Assembly (NCBI GenBank): GCA_015680685.1
Contig: MNCI01022264.1
Coordinates: 42,154 to 73,793, forward strand
DNA: 31,640 nucleotides
Reading direction: 5' to 3'
DNA from: Gnetum montanum
Taxonomy: Eukaryota > Streptophyta > Gnetopsida > Gnetales > Gnetaceae
The notes under the pieces: generated by a model
Database searches by the model: none
Told to the model about the DNA's origin: nothing
The model's input: only the letters and a program-made list of their open reading frames with translations
Translations under genes and position numbers: made by a program
Shown here: positions 1 through 10,544 of the stretch, one piece after another
Numbering within the stretch: position 1 is the stretch's first letter
Layout: each line of letters opens with the position of its first letter

Positions 1-2988
1 GTGTTCTCGAGACGTCATCAGTAGGTCGTACAAGCTCAGCGTTGTGTTCTTTTGTTTAAGAGCTTGTTTGACCTGTGTGAACACATCGAGGAGGTCCTTC
101 TCTCGGCAGGGTTGTTTATCCCCCTTGTCCTCCTCCATTCGGCCCAAAAGATGGATCTCGCGAGGCAGAGCGGTGTTGGTGGGAGGGTTGTTCCTTTTTC
201 TGCTAAGAGAAGGTGGCTGTGTTTCTGTACCTTTAGCCTGCTTCTGAGGTACAGACATAGGCACAGAGGCCAGGGGCCTGGGCTTAGGGAAGCCAAGCGT
301 AGGGTGGTCTTTTGCTGCGTTAACTGCGGTGTTCTCCTCCTTTCACTTGGGAGGCGATGGCTGGTGGTTCTGGCTAGAGGTCTGCCCTTGCGTGAGAGGG
401 GCAGCTTGTGGTTTTGGCGCCCTAATAATGAAGGGTGCTCTCGGCATGGGCGTGGATGAAGCCGCGACTTGGGTACTGTCGCGTGACTGAGGGCGCGCTT
501 GAAAAGGTGCCCGTATGATAAAAGGTGGCCATGAGGCCCCACTGGCTGCCGAAGAAGTAGTTGGCCCCCTTTGTGAGCTGGCGGGCACGCGCAAAACAAA
601 GGGCTGCTTTGGCGGTCCCTTACGCTCACTGTCCGTACTCACTACAGTGATTGTATAAGGATCGTAACTTGCGTTCAACGGATCCTTGTATACATGCAGT
701 GTCTGATTTTCCGGACACGTAGGATTACTGCTCTCTAGTTTTAGATGACCTTCGTCGATCATGCGTTAAATGTCGTCCTTCAACGCCTAGCAGTAATCCG
801 TGTCGTGACCACACATCTGGTGGTAGTCACAGAAACGGTCCAGCCTGAAAGATCTTGGAACTGCTGGTTCGTTAGGTAGAGCTAAAGAAGGGTCCTTCAG
901 CAGTTCACAGTGACGTCTGTGACGCTTCAGGGCTTCCTCGAACACTTTCTTAGTTTGAATGTGTCCTGCCACTAACAGTTGTTTCAGCAGTTCGGAATGT
1001 TTCATGGGTAGAGCCGCGTATTTTGAACAATCTTTACGCTCAAAATTTGGCTTTGGCTAGGAGGCCTGTTCAGGGGCAGCTGTGGCTTGACTGGTGCCGG
1101 CACCAGCCGTGGCCTCGGGTGACGCTATTGTAGGCACCTTCTTGTTCTTGTTCTTCGCACTTTCAATCAGCGCGGTTACCATCGTTGTCACTGCCTTTCC
1201 TTTGTCTTTGGCTTTGTTGTGTGTGTTTTTGTAGGCGACATATGCCGGGTCTTTGCTGGCCTCCGCAGCATCTTGGATGCTTCGGACCTGTGCGAAGGCC
1301 TGACGTATATCGCTAGGGGAAAGATAATACAGCTTAGACTTAATAAAGTCGTTGACTGCTCCCTTGAATATAGCCAGCAGATGGGAGTCTGCGATCGGGT
1401 CACAGATCTCATTCAAGGTAGCATTCCAACGCTGTATAAACTTTTGGACAGGCTCGAGCGGGTCTTGTTTCACCCCCATAAGCTATTCCAACATGACTTC
1501 CGGCTTCATGTTGTATTTGAAGCGGGTCACAAATTGGGTCAGCAGCTCTTCCAAGGTTGTAATGGAAGAGCGTGGAAGAGCTATATACCAGTCTAAAGCC
1601 TTCCCTGTTAAAGACATCGCGAAGACTCGGATTAGAGTGTGCGACCACTGTTGTAACAACAAAGATTCAGACCTGAAGGTGGCTAGATGAGTGTTGGGAT
1701 CCCCCTCTCCATTATACTTGGTAAAATAAGGGAGGGACATCCCTGGTGGCAATGACAGCACAGGGACCGCTGAATTGATCGGATCATCCTGATAAAAGTC
1801 CATGATCTGAATGGTATCAGATCCAGCGGTTTTAAGACGTCGAACCTCCTCGGTGAGCGTCTGGATAAGCTGGAAAGCCTGATCTAGACCTGTTGGCGGA
1901 GGTGTCTGTGCAGCAGGCATAGGAGGTTGGGCTGGGCAGGCAGCCCTAGGAAATTGGAAGGCAGGGAGTGGTTGGCTAACCGGTGGTGGAGCAGGGATCC
2001 CTGCAGGCTGGGGGGCCTGCGAAGACCACCATCCACCGGTCTGAGACGAGAGGTTAACCCCTGCCTGCTGTGAAGGATAATGGTAGGCATATTGAGGAAG
2101 CACCTGCAAAAATTGTGCCGCAGGTGTAATCAAAGGTTGTGCACCGTAAACCGCAGATGGGTGTTGTTGCGCAGCAGGGTTGGTCCACTGACTTGTTGCA
2201 GGGTATTGAACAAAGGTTTGCTGTGGTATGGTTACGGTATTTTGCTGAGTCGGCGGGGGCGGGGACATTTGCGCTGAGCGAGTTGTTGGTACAGTGTGAG
2301 CTTGTACCTGAGGGATGAAATGGGGCATGGTGGTCGCCGGGATCACCGCCGGAATGCTGATTACGTGTTGTGACGGAACCACCCCCGTGTTATGCTGTAG
2401 TTGTGTTTGCAATCCAGATGGCTGCGCGTTGGCCTGCGGAAGGACATGGATTTGCATCTGCGTGGTCACGGCTAAGTCCAGAGAAGTTGCCTCTCCGTTG
2501 AAAGGGAACAAGGGATTTACGTACGTGTGGGATGTCAGAGTATGGAACGAATGTTCCGACAAGGCCATGAATTCGTCCTTTGCCTCTTCCTCACGCTAGG
2601 GTTCCACCACAGGTTGTGAAGTCTGGCCTCTGGCCATGACCAACTGTGCGATAAGCTCGTGTTGGTCTTCGGTCAAAAGGATTATGTCATAGGTTGTTGG
2701 CTTAAAATCATAACCCCCTCGATGGAGTACCTCAAAGTTTCACGTCGCCTCCAGCTCGGCTCAGCTGAGAGCCAACCTCGCCTGGATCTTAATTCATATG
2801 AAATTGTATTCTTCAGGGGTTATAACTGTAAAGATGGGCTCTTTCCTCTAAAGCCTCAATGATCCGCGCAATGGTCCCTGAGGACCTGTAGCGCCAGGAG
2901 CTGGTCCTGTGGCCGCCATAGGGTTCACAGGCGCGACACCCAGATCGGTGGTGACCATGGCGGTTGTGTTTGAATAAAAGGAGTCCAT
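1..2988 (-). pseudogene. gag: gag (to pre-protease) of Tat-like element A, ten in-frame stops
   Basis: Gag forms the particle that packages element RNA. From ATG at 2988 (start MDSFYSNTTAMV) one frame holds to the window edge: 996 codons without a frameshift. Order: N-terminal segment; Pro/Gln-rich spacer (about 2450-1900); capsid-like core with LPYFTKYNGEGDPNTHLATF and LTGKALDWY (about 1740-1530); basic linker; zinc-knuckle-like CDYHQMCGHDTDYC near 830-790; low-complexity Pro/Ser/Gln part; and a segment ending LYDLLMTS, which in copy G lies just before protease. Stops are at 2850 TAG, 2796 TGA, 2763 TGA, 2742 TGA, 2598 TAG, 1485 TAG, 1059 TAG, 789 TAG, 768 TAA and 345 TGA. Each is one C-to-T change from CAG, CAA or CGA. 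Copy G keeps Gln at the site of the 1485 stop. This copy cannot make full-length Gag. Confidence 0.88.
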
Positions 2989-3211
2989 TGTTCGATGAAA
3001 GTCAACGGTGACTGATAATCAGATCTAAAAGAAAATGGCTGGCAACAAAAAGCACAAAAGGCTTTCTACCCTATAGGATTTCAAAGAAATCGTCCTTGCG
3101 ACCGATCTATACCACACGATTGACCGTAGACTTCCTTGGAGGTATTACGTCTATGGTTTAGGGTATGGATCTCTAACAGGGTTACCCGAAATATCCGGAT
3201 CGGAGCCTGGA

Positions 3212-3230
3212 GGCCCTCCTTCTAGCGCCA
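3212..3230 (-). other. Primer-binding site of element A
   Basis: The minus strand reads TGGCGCTAGAAGGAGGGCC just inside the LTR end. TGGCGC openings are typical of Tat/Athila-type primer sites. Copy G has the matching TGGTGTTAGGAGGACC at 27743, at the same distance from its LTR end. The leader between this site and the gag ATG (3211-2989) has no ORF of note. Confidence 0.6.
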
Positions 3231-3930
3231 GAAAACTGTAACGATAGAAAACGTTGGTAGCTGGAAAATACCGACCGAGTTTTCGGCGTACACAGTTTTA
3301 GCCACGGATCCTCGCGAGGGCTATGCTGGAGAAAGCGAATCCGCCCTGAATAGTCTTGTCGATTAGACAGGGACTTACGGGTTAGTAAAACAATGCAAAG
3401 TGCATAAAAAGAGAGCGATCTGATTCAAGGAGTCATAAAACGAGGGGAAAACGATGTAGACAGATTGCAACGGTGATAATGCTAAACACGATGAAAGAAG
3501 GCTGACATAAGAGAAGCACGTAGCTTCAAGATCTGCGCTTTGACTTAAAATGTGTATCTTGTATAAGAAATTACACTTGGGGAATCCCCAATTACAGGAT
3601 ATGAAACAAGCACAAAACAACAAGCAAAACGGTCTAAACAGAAGTCCGATATACCTCGTGGGCTAAAGCTGAGATGCAAGGCGGGCCAAGCTTTGACTTC
3701 TACTGATCAATCGTTTCAGATTGATAGAGTCTTTCAGTAGAACGATCACTCCTGTTACCGGTGCTCAAAGCGAACTGTGCTCTGCTTCGACTGTAAGGTG
3801 AGAATGTCCACAATTGCCAAAGCGCTGTTCTCTGTATCTCTGCTCCAAAGTGCTAAGTGCTCCGGTGTTCAGAAATATGCTTTTGCTTCTCTGATTTGCC
3901 AACCCACCTCTGTACCTCTGTCAACTGAGG

Positions 3931-3940
3931 TATTTATAGG
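3931..3940 (-). promoter_or_regulatory. TATA box in LTR A
   Basis: The minus strand reads CCTATAAATA inside the LTR, about 640 bp from its start, in the orientation that would drive the gag transcript. The transcription start is expected about 30 bp further on, near 3900. Confidence 0.6.
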
Positions 3941-4111
3941 CCGTGACGCTCCGTGGAAAAGATGCAACCTTGATGATGTGGGTCTGGATATTGCGGGCCC
4001 TGTTGGCATGATCATTTTAAGTCAGACTGTGACTACGCACAACACGCTTGTTTGCTTGTTGTGCGTGTGAAGAGTAGGTACATGCTGAGCGTGCTTTAAT
4101 TGCTTTCAGGC

Positions 4112-4505
4112 TGTATTACACTCATTCGCGTTGCGTTGCGTGTATGAGCGTAATCTAGTGTAAAAACAATAAGCTTGAAATTGTTTTATGCTCACTACGC
4201 ATCGGCGCGTGATAAAGCGTAAATAATGTGCAATCTACGCTCACTACGCATCGACGCGTAATGAAGCGTAAACAATGTATAAGTTACGCTCACTACGCAG
4301 CTGCGCGTAATGAAGCATAAACAATGTGCCACTTGAATGATAACATACGCAATGGTATGCACCGCCGCGTAACGAGCGTAAAGACAAGTTACTCATGCGC
4401 CACGAGAAAAAGCGTCAAACTGTTGCGCTTCTCTAGACTCTGCCTTTGACTATGCAGCTTATTACACTCATTACGCTGCCGTGCGTAATAGAGCGTAAAC
4501 TTGTC
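4112..4505. repeat. Array of CpG-rich hairpin repeats in U3 of LTR A
   Basis: About seven diverged units carry a left arm like TACGCTCACTACGC, a 4-8 base loop and a right arm like GCGTAATGAAGCGTA, so each unit can fold on itself. Clear units sit near 4125-4163, 4188-4230, 4236-4277, 4283-4324, 4346-4382 and 4462-4500, with a weak one near 4396. Units 3 and 4 are nearly identical and spaced about 47-50 bp. They lie upstream of the LTR TATA box, where U3 enhancer repeats usually sit. Their function is unknown. Confidence 0.75.
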
Positions 4506-4614
4506 CTGGAACAAAGCTGATGCGTGCTCTTGCTTGAATTGCGAATCTTTGCCTGAGGCCAACTCGTAATTTTCACAGTGTTTCAGTAATGTCTCTAAAG
4601 TTTAATCTAGTGTT

Positions 4615-5526
4615 ATGGATGCCAGTTTTTTATCTCAGCTTGGTAGTGGTTTGTTTAGTCATAATGATGTACATCATGATCATTGTAGTTATTATGATAA
4701 TTCTATGAGTCTTGTTTTTTTATACAAGCAATGTGAATTTTGATGCCATTATTAGTGAGATCAAAGATAATGATGATAATGAGGCTCATTTTATATGGGA
4801 TAATGATGGTTATGATGGAAATCATAGTAGAAAGGTCATTGTTGATGTTGGTGATGACATTCATAATGCTATGATTTATAAGAATTTGGAAATGCTTACT
4901 ATGGATTATGGCAATGATAAAATTGTCAAATGTGTTGAAGAACTTGATTGTATTGGATATGAAATGGATAAGTAGCATGAAGATAATCCAAGTTTTTGTG
5001 ATGCTAATAGTGAAAGGAATCTAAGTGGTAGTCTTCCAAACACCAAGAAGAAGAAGGTGAAGAAGAGAAAAAAGGATGGAAGTATGAAAATTGATTTAAT
5101 AAGACATAATACTTTTAAAATTTCTTAAATTTTTTTGTTGTAGGTCATGGAAGAAATAGATGGGGTTTGATGCTCTTAAAATGGAAACATGATGAAGCCT
5201 TTGAGGGAAAAGACCGTATCCACTCTTCTTTCATGAATTTTTCCATTGTGATGTAAGCAAAAAAATTGTGCTAATGTGTGTGTGTGTGTGTGTATGTTTA
5301 TATGTGTCATGCAAACATTGTGTTGTGTGTTTAATTGTTTAAGTTTGGATGATAGAGATAAAATTTTATGAGCTCTACCCATTCCATGTATGTTGTGATT
5401 TTGTTTATATGAAAATTGTAGTCTATGTGAGGAAACAATAACTATTCCAAGTGTAAAGGAATCTAGTATGGGAATCAAGACTCTTTTGAAGAAGGAGGGT
5501 GCTAATGTGGACATCAAACAAGCCAA
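4615..5526 (+). pseudogene. Unrecognised spliced gene fragment cut by an LTR
   Basis: I do not recognise the family. Exon 1 starts at ATG 4615 (MDASFLSQLGSGLF), shifts frame in a T run near 4713-4721, continues as an acidic stretch (SEIKDNDDNEAHFIW), has one TAG at 4973, and ends in a basic patch (KKKKVKKRKKDG) at 5081. A putative intron 5082-5143 (GT...TTTTTTGTTGTAG) leads to exon 2, 5144-5252, fully open (GRNRWGLMLLKWKHDEAFEG). A second putative intron 5253-5421 (GTAAGC...TTGTAG) leads to exon 3, 5422-5526, also open (MGIKTLLKKEGANVDIK). Splice phases fit at both junctions (1 nt, then 2 nt carried over). The LTR starting at 5527 truncates it. The basic patch could be a nuclear signal. It may be a dead host gene or a captured fragment. 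Confidence 0.45.
5275..5293. repeat. (TG)n microsatellite
   Basis: About nine and a half TG dinucleotides, inside the second putative intron of the gene fragment at 4615-5526. Confidence 0.95.
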
Positions 5527-6362
5527 TGTAACATCCCTCCAATGATGGTATCTTTACTTGAATTTTTTGCATGTTTGGGAGTGTTTTGGGATTATTGTGA
5601 TGTGCTTATGATGTTTTTTGGGATATGGGAACTTTTTTGAAGGTATTCGGAGGTTCTAGGCATAAAAAAGACATTTTTAAATTTGACCCCATCAAGATAG
5701 ATGTCTACACTAACAATTAGATGGCTATACTACATATTAGACATTTAATATTTCTCATAGATGTCTTCCCTAAGACATCTACTACAAGACATCTTTCCCA
5801 AGATGTCTACTTTGATATCCTTGGCACCTGTGAAAGATGTCTCATGTGGACTTTAATAGATATTAAATTAATTGATAAATTAGAGGAAAGATGAAGAGAC
5901 ATTAGGAAAAAGATATAAATAGACTTCTTGGGAATTCAATTTGATTAAGAGAGAGTTTAGTAAGAGAGAGGTGAGTAAGAGAAGAGAAGAGAGAAATAGA
6001 GTCTTGGCAAGGTGCCTTGATCATCATTCATGTGAGTGTGTGTTTTCTTTGATTGAGTGCATGAGAGTTGGATTAAATCTCTTGCCTATGTTTGGGAATT
6101 ATGCTTTCTTTCATATGTAAATTCTTCATTTGAGCAAGAATAAAGCTTTCATTTCCCTTTTCTTATTCAAATTTTCTATTTTGTAACTTTGAGAGAGCTT
6201 GAATTGTGGAATCCATGGGAGCTTCTCATCAATAACCATTTGTACCCTCTTGTAATCACATGTATTCTTTGACTTGATTTCTTGTACTCTTAGAGTTATG
6301 TTTGTAGGATGAGCTTGAAGTCATCATAGAGGTGTGATTCATCATAGTAATGAATCACTACA
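5527..6362 (+). repeat. LTR of another retrotransposon family
   Basis: It starts TGTAACATCCC and ends AATCACTACA, giving TGT...ACA termini. It has a TATA box at 5914-5921, an AATAAA at 6139-6144 in the expected R region, and a cluster of AGATGTCT/AGACATCT words in U3. The following bases TGGTTTTGATATATGAG could be a degraded initiator-Met primer site, which would make this a 5' LTR. The five bases on either side do not match, so it is not a clean solo LTR. No mate was found in the window. Confidence 0.6.
5914..5921 (+). promoter_or_regulatory. TATA box in LTR C
   Basis: TATAAATA about 390 bp into the LTR, followed by a purine-rich GA tract (5950-6000) and an AATAAA signal 220 bp later, as in a plant LTR with U3, R and U5. 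Confidence 0.5.
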
Positions 6363-6968
6363 TGGTTTTGATATATGAGATTCAGCTAGCTTATTCAATC
6401 TTGCCAATATTTCTTGCCTTGTATCATCTCCATTACCCCTTTTGAGCCATAATCACATAGCCAAACTTTAGCCTTACTTACCTCACTAACAATGAAAACC
6501 AATGTTCCATGTTCATGCACCATGACCATGTGACATTATCAACATGCTCAACCATCAATTTTGATGAATGTAACACATTCTATTTAATGAGAAAACAAAA
6601 TTTTGTCTTGGCAATGAAACCAAAAGAAGATTTCACTTACAAAAAGGTGGGAGAAAATGACAAGAAAACCAAAAGGCCAATATAGCCTAATGTCAAGCAA
6701 ATAAATGATCTTAAAAGAGAGAGAGAGAGAGTGCCAAGTAGCCAAAGAAGCCTATGACCTCTTCATTCAACAAACATTTCACCACCATGCCACAACCATG
6801 ATGTCAACACATTTGGAATTTTTCATTAGCCCATGTGACCATTCTCTAATAGCCAATGTAGCCATTATCTCACCCAAAATTCTTATCATCACATGTTAAT
6901 CTTGCTTCACCATTGTAAGCACTCCTTAGCATGATTTGACTATTACAAAATCAAGAATGGAGAAGGAG
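6363..6968. other. Intervening sequence without a recognisable gene
   Basis: AT-rich, C-poor remnants between two LTRs. A (GA)n run lies at 6716-6731. The short open frame at 6705-6899 shows no family motif. Purine-rich GGAGAAGGAG abuts the LTR start at 6969 and could be a polypurine tract or chance. Confidence 0.5.
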
Positions 6969-8024
6969 TGTTGGTGATGAATTTTTGGCATTTTTTCACA
7001 TTCATTGTTGCTATCTCTTAGGTTAATCCTCAAAACATCAACAAAGAGGAACTAATGAAACACCTCAAGAAAAATTTATGTTTCAAATAAGAAAGCCTGG
7101 TAGCTAAGTTTTGTCATGTAATTTGATTGGATTTAAGTGTAGATATAGTTTCCTTATTTTCCATTTAGAATATTACTTTATGGCCTTATTTTGGCAAAAA
7201 TGAAAAATCATTTTTAATATGTAAAATAAATTTCATGGCCTAGAAGCTATGAATTTTATTATGCCAGCATATGAAAGTTAAAATGTCAAAGACATTGCCA
7301 AATTTAACACCAAAAGTTAAAAATTCTATTGGCTCATTTGCTATAGTGTTGGATCATAAAAATAATCCAAATACACTATATAACCATCTAGAAAGCATGT
7401 AGCAATTTAACTAACACAACAATAGCAAATTAGAGGCCTATTTAAGCTAAATTGGACATCATTTTTTTGATCTTTTGGGTAATCTTTTTGGTAGAAAATT
7501 TTCTTGGTAGAAAGAGACTAATTTTAGCAAGGAGCGGAGCAATTTTTATAGATTTTTTAGCATTTTACAAGCATTTATTAGTGTAGATAAATGAGAATAG
7601 AAAGGAATTGCAACAACAGTTATTATACTGTAAATCAATCAGGAGACTAGTGCAGAACACACCCTACATACTACACTAGATTTCAAAGATATTTTTGAAT
7701 TGTCAAGCTTTTAAAGCCTACTGATTTGTATATTCTAAACCTATTTATTTATAACATTTTTTAGTATTTAATATAAATTTTTCAATGCTTATTTAGCCAT
7801 GTTATCTCTTATTTTATCTCTCTTTGTTCTTAGTTCATTGCTAAAACTCCTAGTTACATATTCTAATTTAAAACACTTGGTAACAAACTTTTTAAAGTTC
7901 TTAGGTGATCGATAAGACTACTTAAAGCATCCTAGATTCTTTGTGAGGCTTGTGGATCTTGAAGTTGAAACTATTTGCAATGAATTTTCTTGATTTTCTA
8001 GCACTAATTTTTTTCATCACTACA
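6969..8024 (+). repeat. Tat-like LTR, probably the 5' LTR of copy D
   Basis: It starts TGTTGGTGATGAA and ends TTCATCACTACA, an imperfect terminal inverted repeat of about 12 bp. From 7040 on it aligns collinearly with the LTR at 26675-27736: both share AAACACCTCAAGAAAA, CTTATTTTGG, ATGCCAGCAT and a U5 block. U5 also aligns with LTR A (GATCGATAAGACTACTT against AATCGACAAGACTATTC). No clear primer site follows it, so a truncated 3' LTR or solo LTR remains possible. Confidence 0.65.
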
Positions 8025-9420
8025 ATGTCAAAAATGAAAGACTAGACTTACTATTTTCAAACTTGGTAATAAGTTACACTTAACTTCAAGTGCATTTTTA
8101 GAAATCCTAAGTTAAATTTGGCAAATTTAGTTCTATAAATACAAGCTCAAAACACAATTTTTAGGGGGTTTATTTTGTGATTTAAGGGCACTTGTCAAAT
8201 TTCAAAAGATTAAGAGCATAAGCACCTAATATCACTGTGGCACATGCATGTTTCTTGGCTACCTTTAACACCTTCTACATCTTCAACATCACTTCTAGAG
8301 ATAGAATTTTTAGGCTTCCATGTTTCTTTCTAGAGTTAAAATTTTTTTAGCTCCTGCATTAGTAATGAAAACCTTAGATGAAATAGCCTTGTTTTGTCCT
8401 AAAATTGACTTTGGATCATGCCTATAGCTTCTCCATCCATTACGTAACCCTTCAAAGTAAAATTTCACCTACTAAATCTATAGTTTTCTCAAGATTTAAG
8501 CTTCTTTTATTATTTCTATCACATTTTTTTATCTCCTATCATTTGTAGTTTGGCATTCCATTGGAGGTGAACACTTCAACTAATTAACACAACATTTTAT
8601 TTTTTGGGAAAGAATCTATGATCATTCACCTATATTGACACATTTTAATTTTATTATTTTACCCTTGTTTGTGCATATTCTACACTTATAGTTTTTCTCT
8701 ATCTCTTATATCATATTCTATACTTAGTCAAATTCTTAATGTTTTACATTTAGCCATTTCTCCCATCTAAACTATAGTGTTTTAATATTTTTTATCCTTT
8801 ATCTATACTTTGAACTTTAATTTTATTTCAACATTTGTGACTTATTCTACACTTACTTTATTTTCCAATAATCCATACTTAATCATTTTTCTAGTGATTT
8901 TACACTTAGTTATTTTTAACATTAGAAACTTCACTTTTCCATTATTTCATGTCATTCTTGGTTCATGTGTAGTAGGCTAACTCTATATTTCATTAGAAGA
9001 GTCATGCCTCTTTATTTCATAATTGATGAAATATTGAGTATTACATCAATATGAAGATCATTTAGATCTACGCACTAAGTGTCTCAACACTTAGTTCATG
9101 GAGGTGTCCTTGGAGAAGTGTAAAGAATATTTATGTAAGAACATTATTTGTGCTAGAGGGAGGGCCATAGGATTTCTAGAATTTTAAACTTAAGCACCTA
9201 GTAGATTATAGGACCTTTCTAGCACTTGGAATTTTTCTCAGTTTGAGTACTTTTACTTAGTTTTATTTTCTATTTCCATTTGTACTTGATCCTTGTTTCT
9301 TTTTTCAAGTTTATGTAGAAGACTCTCTTTGACATTATGAAAGAGTAAGGATCCAACTCCTTGTAGGGCTATCAAGTTTGTAAGATGATAACAATGCAAA
9401 AAGCTTAGGTACTTACATCA
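8025..9420. other. AT-rich stretch, possible leader of copy D
   Basis: No coding motif on either strand. About 8660-8930 shows loosely repeated words of the type TTTTACACTTAGT at irregular 30-50 bp spacing, too diverged to give a firm unit. Confidence 0.4.
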
Positions 9421-9984
9421 TCCATGATACAACATGATTACAAAGTCGCAAGCACAAAAAGGAAGTTAAGCATTGTGCTTCCTAAGAATGAATTAAGAAG
9501 CATGAGTGAATATGAAGTAGCTAATGATTTTGGATCTTTCCTACCTAATCCAAATGGACCTATCAAGATCACCTAGTCTAAGAAAGCTACACCTGTAGAA
9601 TATTTACCATTGCAAGTCGTATTAGGAAACATCTCATTGATAATCCCAACATTAATGTTAGTAGCTAGAATTTCTAGTTTTATAATGAATTAAAGGATCA
9701 AAGTAAAGATATCAACTCAAGTGTTACTATCATTTGTTCCACTTGTGCAACATGTAACAAAGTATAATGAATCTTAAATTTTCATTCTAGCCATTATAAC
9801 ACCATAATCATTTGTATCCTTTCACAACTCCATTTTGGATAACCTTATAATTTTGTTAATTCTTAATGTTTCACTTGAATTAATGCTCTTGTTGCAAGAC
9901 CTCACATCTAGGCTCTAGGTGAATAAAAACCAAATATGAAAAGCCACAACATTACATGGAGACAATCTCATAGTTTCTATCACA
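9421..9984 (+). pseudogene. gag: Probable N-terminal gag remnant of copy D
   Basis: A frame is open from 9421 to about 9660 with one TAG (in ...NGPIKIT-stop-SKKATPVEY...). It includes MSEYEVANDFGSFLPNP. Closer to the insertion another frame reads LELMLLLQDLTSRL, then a stop. It runs into the TACCT target site and continues open on the far side of the inserted element at 15635 toward SLPNFTKYN. That continuity is the main reason to call this gag; the sequence itself is too decayed to match confidently. Confidence 0.35.
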
Positions 9985-9989
9985 TACCT
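9985..9989. repeat. Target-site duplication, left copy (TACCT)
   Basis: TACCT directly precedes the left LTR start TGTGAAATCCC and is repeated at 15635-15639 directly after the right LTR end GATTACA. Confidence 0.75.
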
Positions 9990-10544
9990 TGTGAAATCCC
10001 ATTCCTAGATGTCATAGAAAACCTCAATTATATATTATATTCGACATTAGGCATATGATGATAGTGTAATGAACATCAAATATATGTAACATTTGACATT
10101 AAACAGAAAGAAAATAGTAAGGAAAATGTAGAAGGAACAAAAAAGAGAAGAATGCTTTATTGATGTGGAATAGTATATCTAGGTCATTCTTTGAGAGTAT
10201 TCCTTGGGGCTCTCTTCCTTCAACGTCTATCCCTTCAAGGTAATCTAACATTGCCACCATAGTTAGGCCTACAGTTGGCCAAAAGGGATGGCTAGTCCTC
10301 TTCCTGTCCACTTTACCCAACCTCCATTACTTGCATTTATCAACTTTAAAACTCCATGCTAGCACAACCTCTATGCCTAGGTATAAATTCCTTAGGTTAA
10401 ATGCCCAAAGGTCATCTCCAAAGATACATTTGTTATTACAATGCATCATTTTAGGTCTCAATTATAACTCTCCTTTTAGGTCTTGTTATGAAGAGGCTAC
10501 ATCTCCATTATGCAGTAGCACAATTTGGAAATTATGACATTACA
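9990..10544 (-). repeat. 3' LTR of element E
   Basis: 555 bp, TGTGAAATCCC...GACATTACA in plus-strand terms. It aligns end to end with 15060-15634: shared blocks include CCATTCCTAGATGTCAT, TTGGCCAAAAGGGATG and GTCTCAATTATAACTC. Confidence 0.85.

Larger units (their letters stand above)
1..4577 (-). mobile_element. Tat-like Ty3/gypsy LTR retrotransposon, copy A (5' part)
   Basis: Read on the minus strand, the order is LTR (4577-3237), primer-binding site (3230-3212), short leader, then a gag frame from 2988 to the window edge. The gag core, a C-x2-H-x4-H-x4-C finger and the pre-protease segment match the other two Tat-like copies in this window at protein level. This block is much richer in G+C and CpG than everything to its right, and the change is abrupt near 4577, which supports that point as the outer edge of the element. 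Protease, RT and integrase would lie beyond position 1. Lineage assignment (Tat rather than Athila or another non-chromovirus) is inferred from gag style and from copy D, which has a second RNase H. Confidence 0.85.
3237..4577 (-). repeat. 5' LTR of element A
   Basis: On the minus strand it starts TGTGAAAATTACGAG at 4577 and ends CGTTACA at 3237, six bases before the primer site. A TATA box at 3940-3931 divides U3 (with the hairpin array) from R-U5. The U5 part (about 3410-3237) aligns with the ends of the LTRs at 6969-8024 and 26675-27736: blocks such as AATCGACAAGACTATTCAGG have clear counterparts in both. U3 is not alignable by eye. The other LTR lies outside the window, so the exact ends are inferred. 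The base just outside (4578 onward) is AT-rich host DNA. Confidence 0.72.

Noticed and set aside
44-459. Plus-strand open frames of 67-135 codons at the left end
   Set aside because: They are shadows of the gag frame on the minus strand, which continues through the same bases and aligns with copy G.
3777-4070. 97-codon plus-strand open frame in LTR A
   Set aside because: It lies antisense to the element across the LTR TATA box and R region and has no family motif; high GC and CpG make chance open frames longer here.
4703-4978. Minus-strand 91-codon frame opposite the gene fragment
   Set aside because: Ile/Asn-rich shadow of the plus-strand acidic frame, which has splice-phase support.
10381-10400. 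TATAAAT in the LTRs of element E suggesting plus orientation
   Set aside because: The primer site and polypurine tract both place the element on the minus strand; a TATAAT-like word exists on that strand too, so the TATA word alone does not decide.
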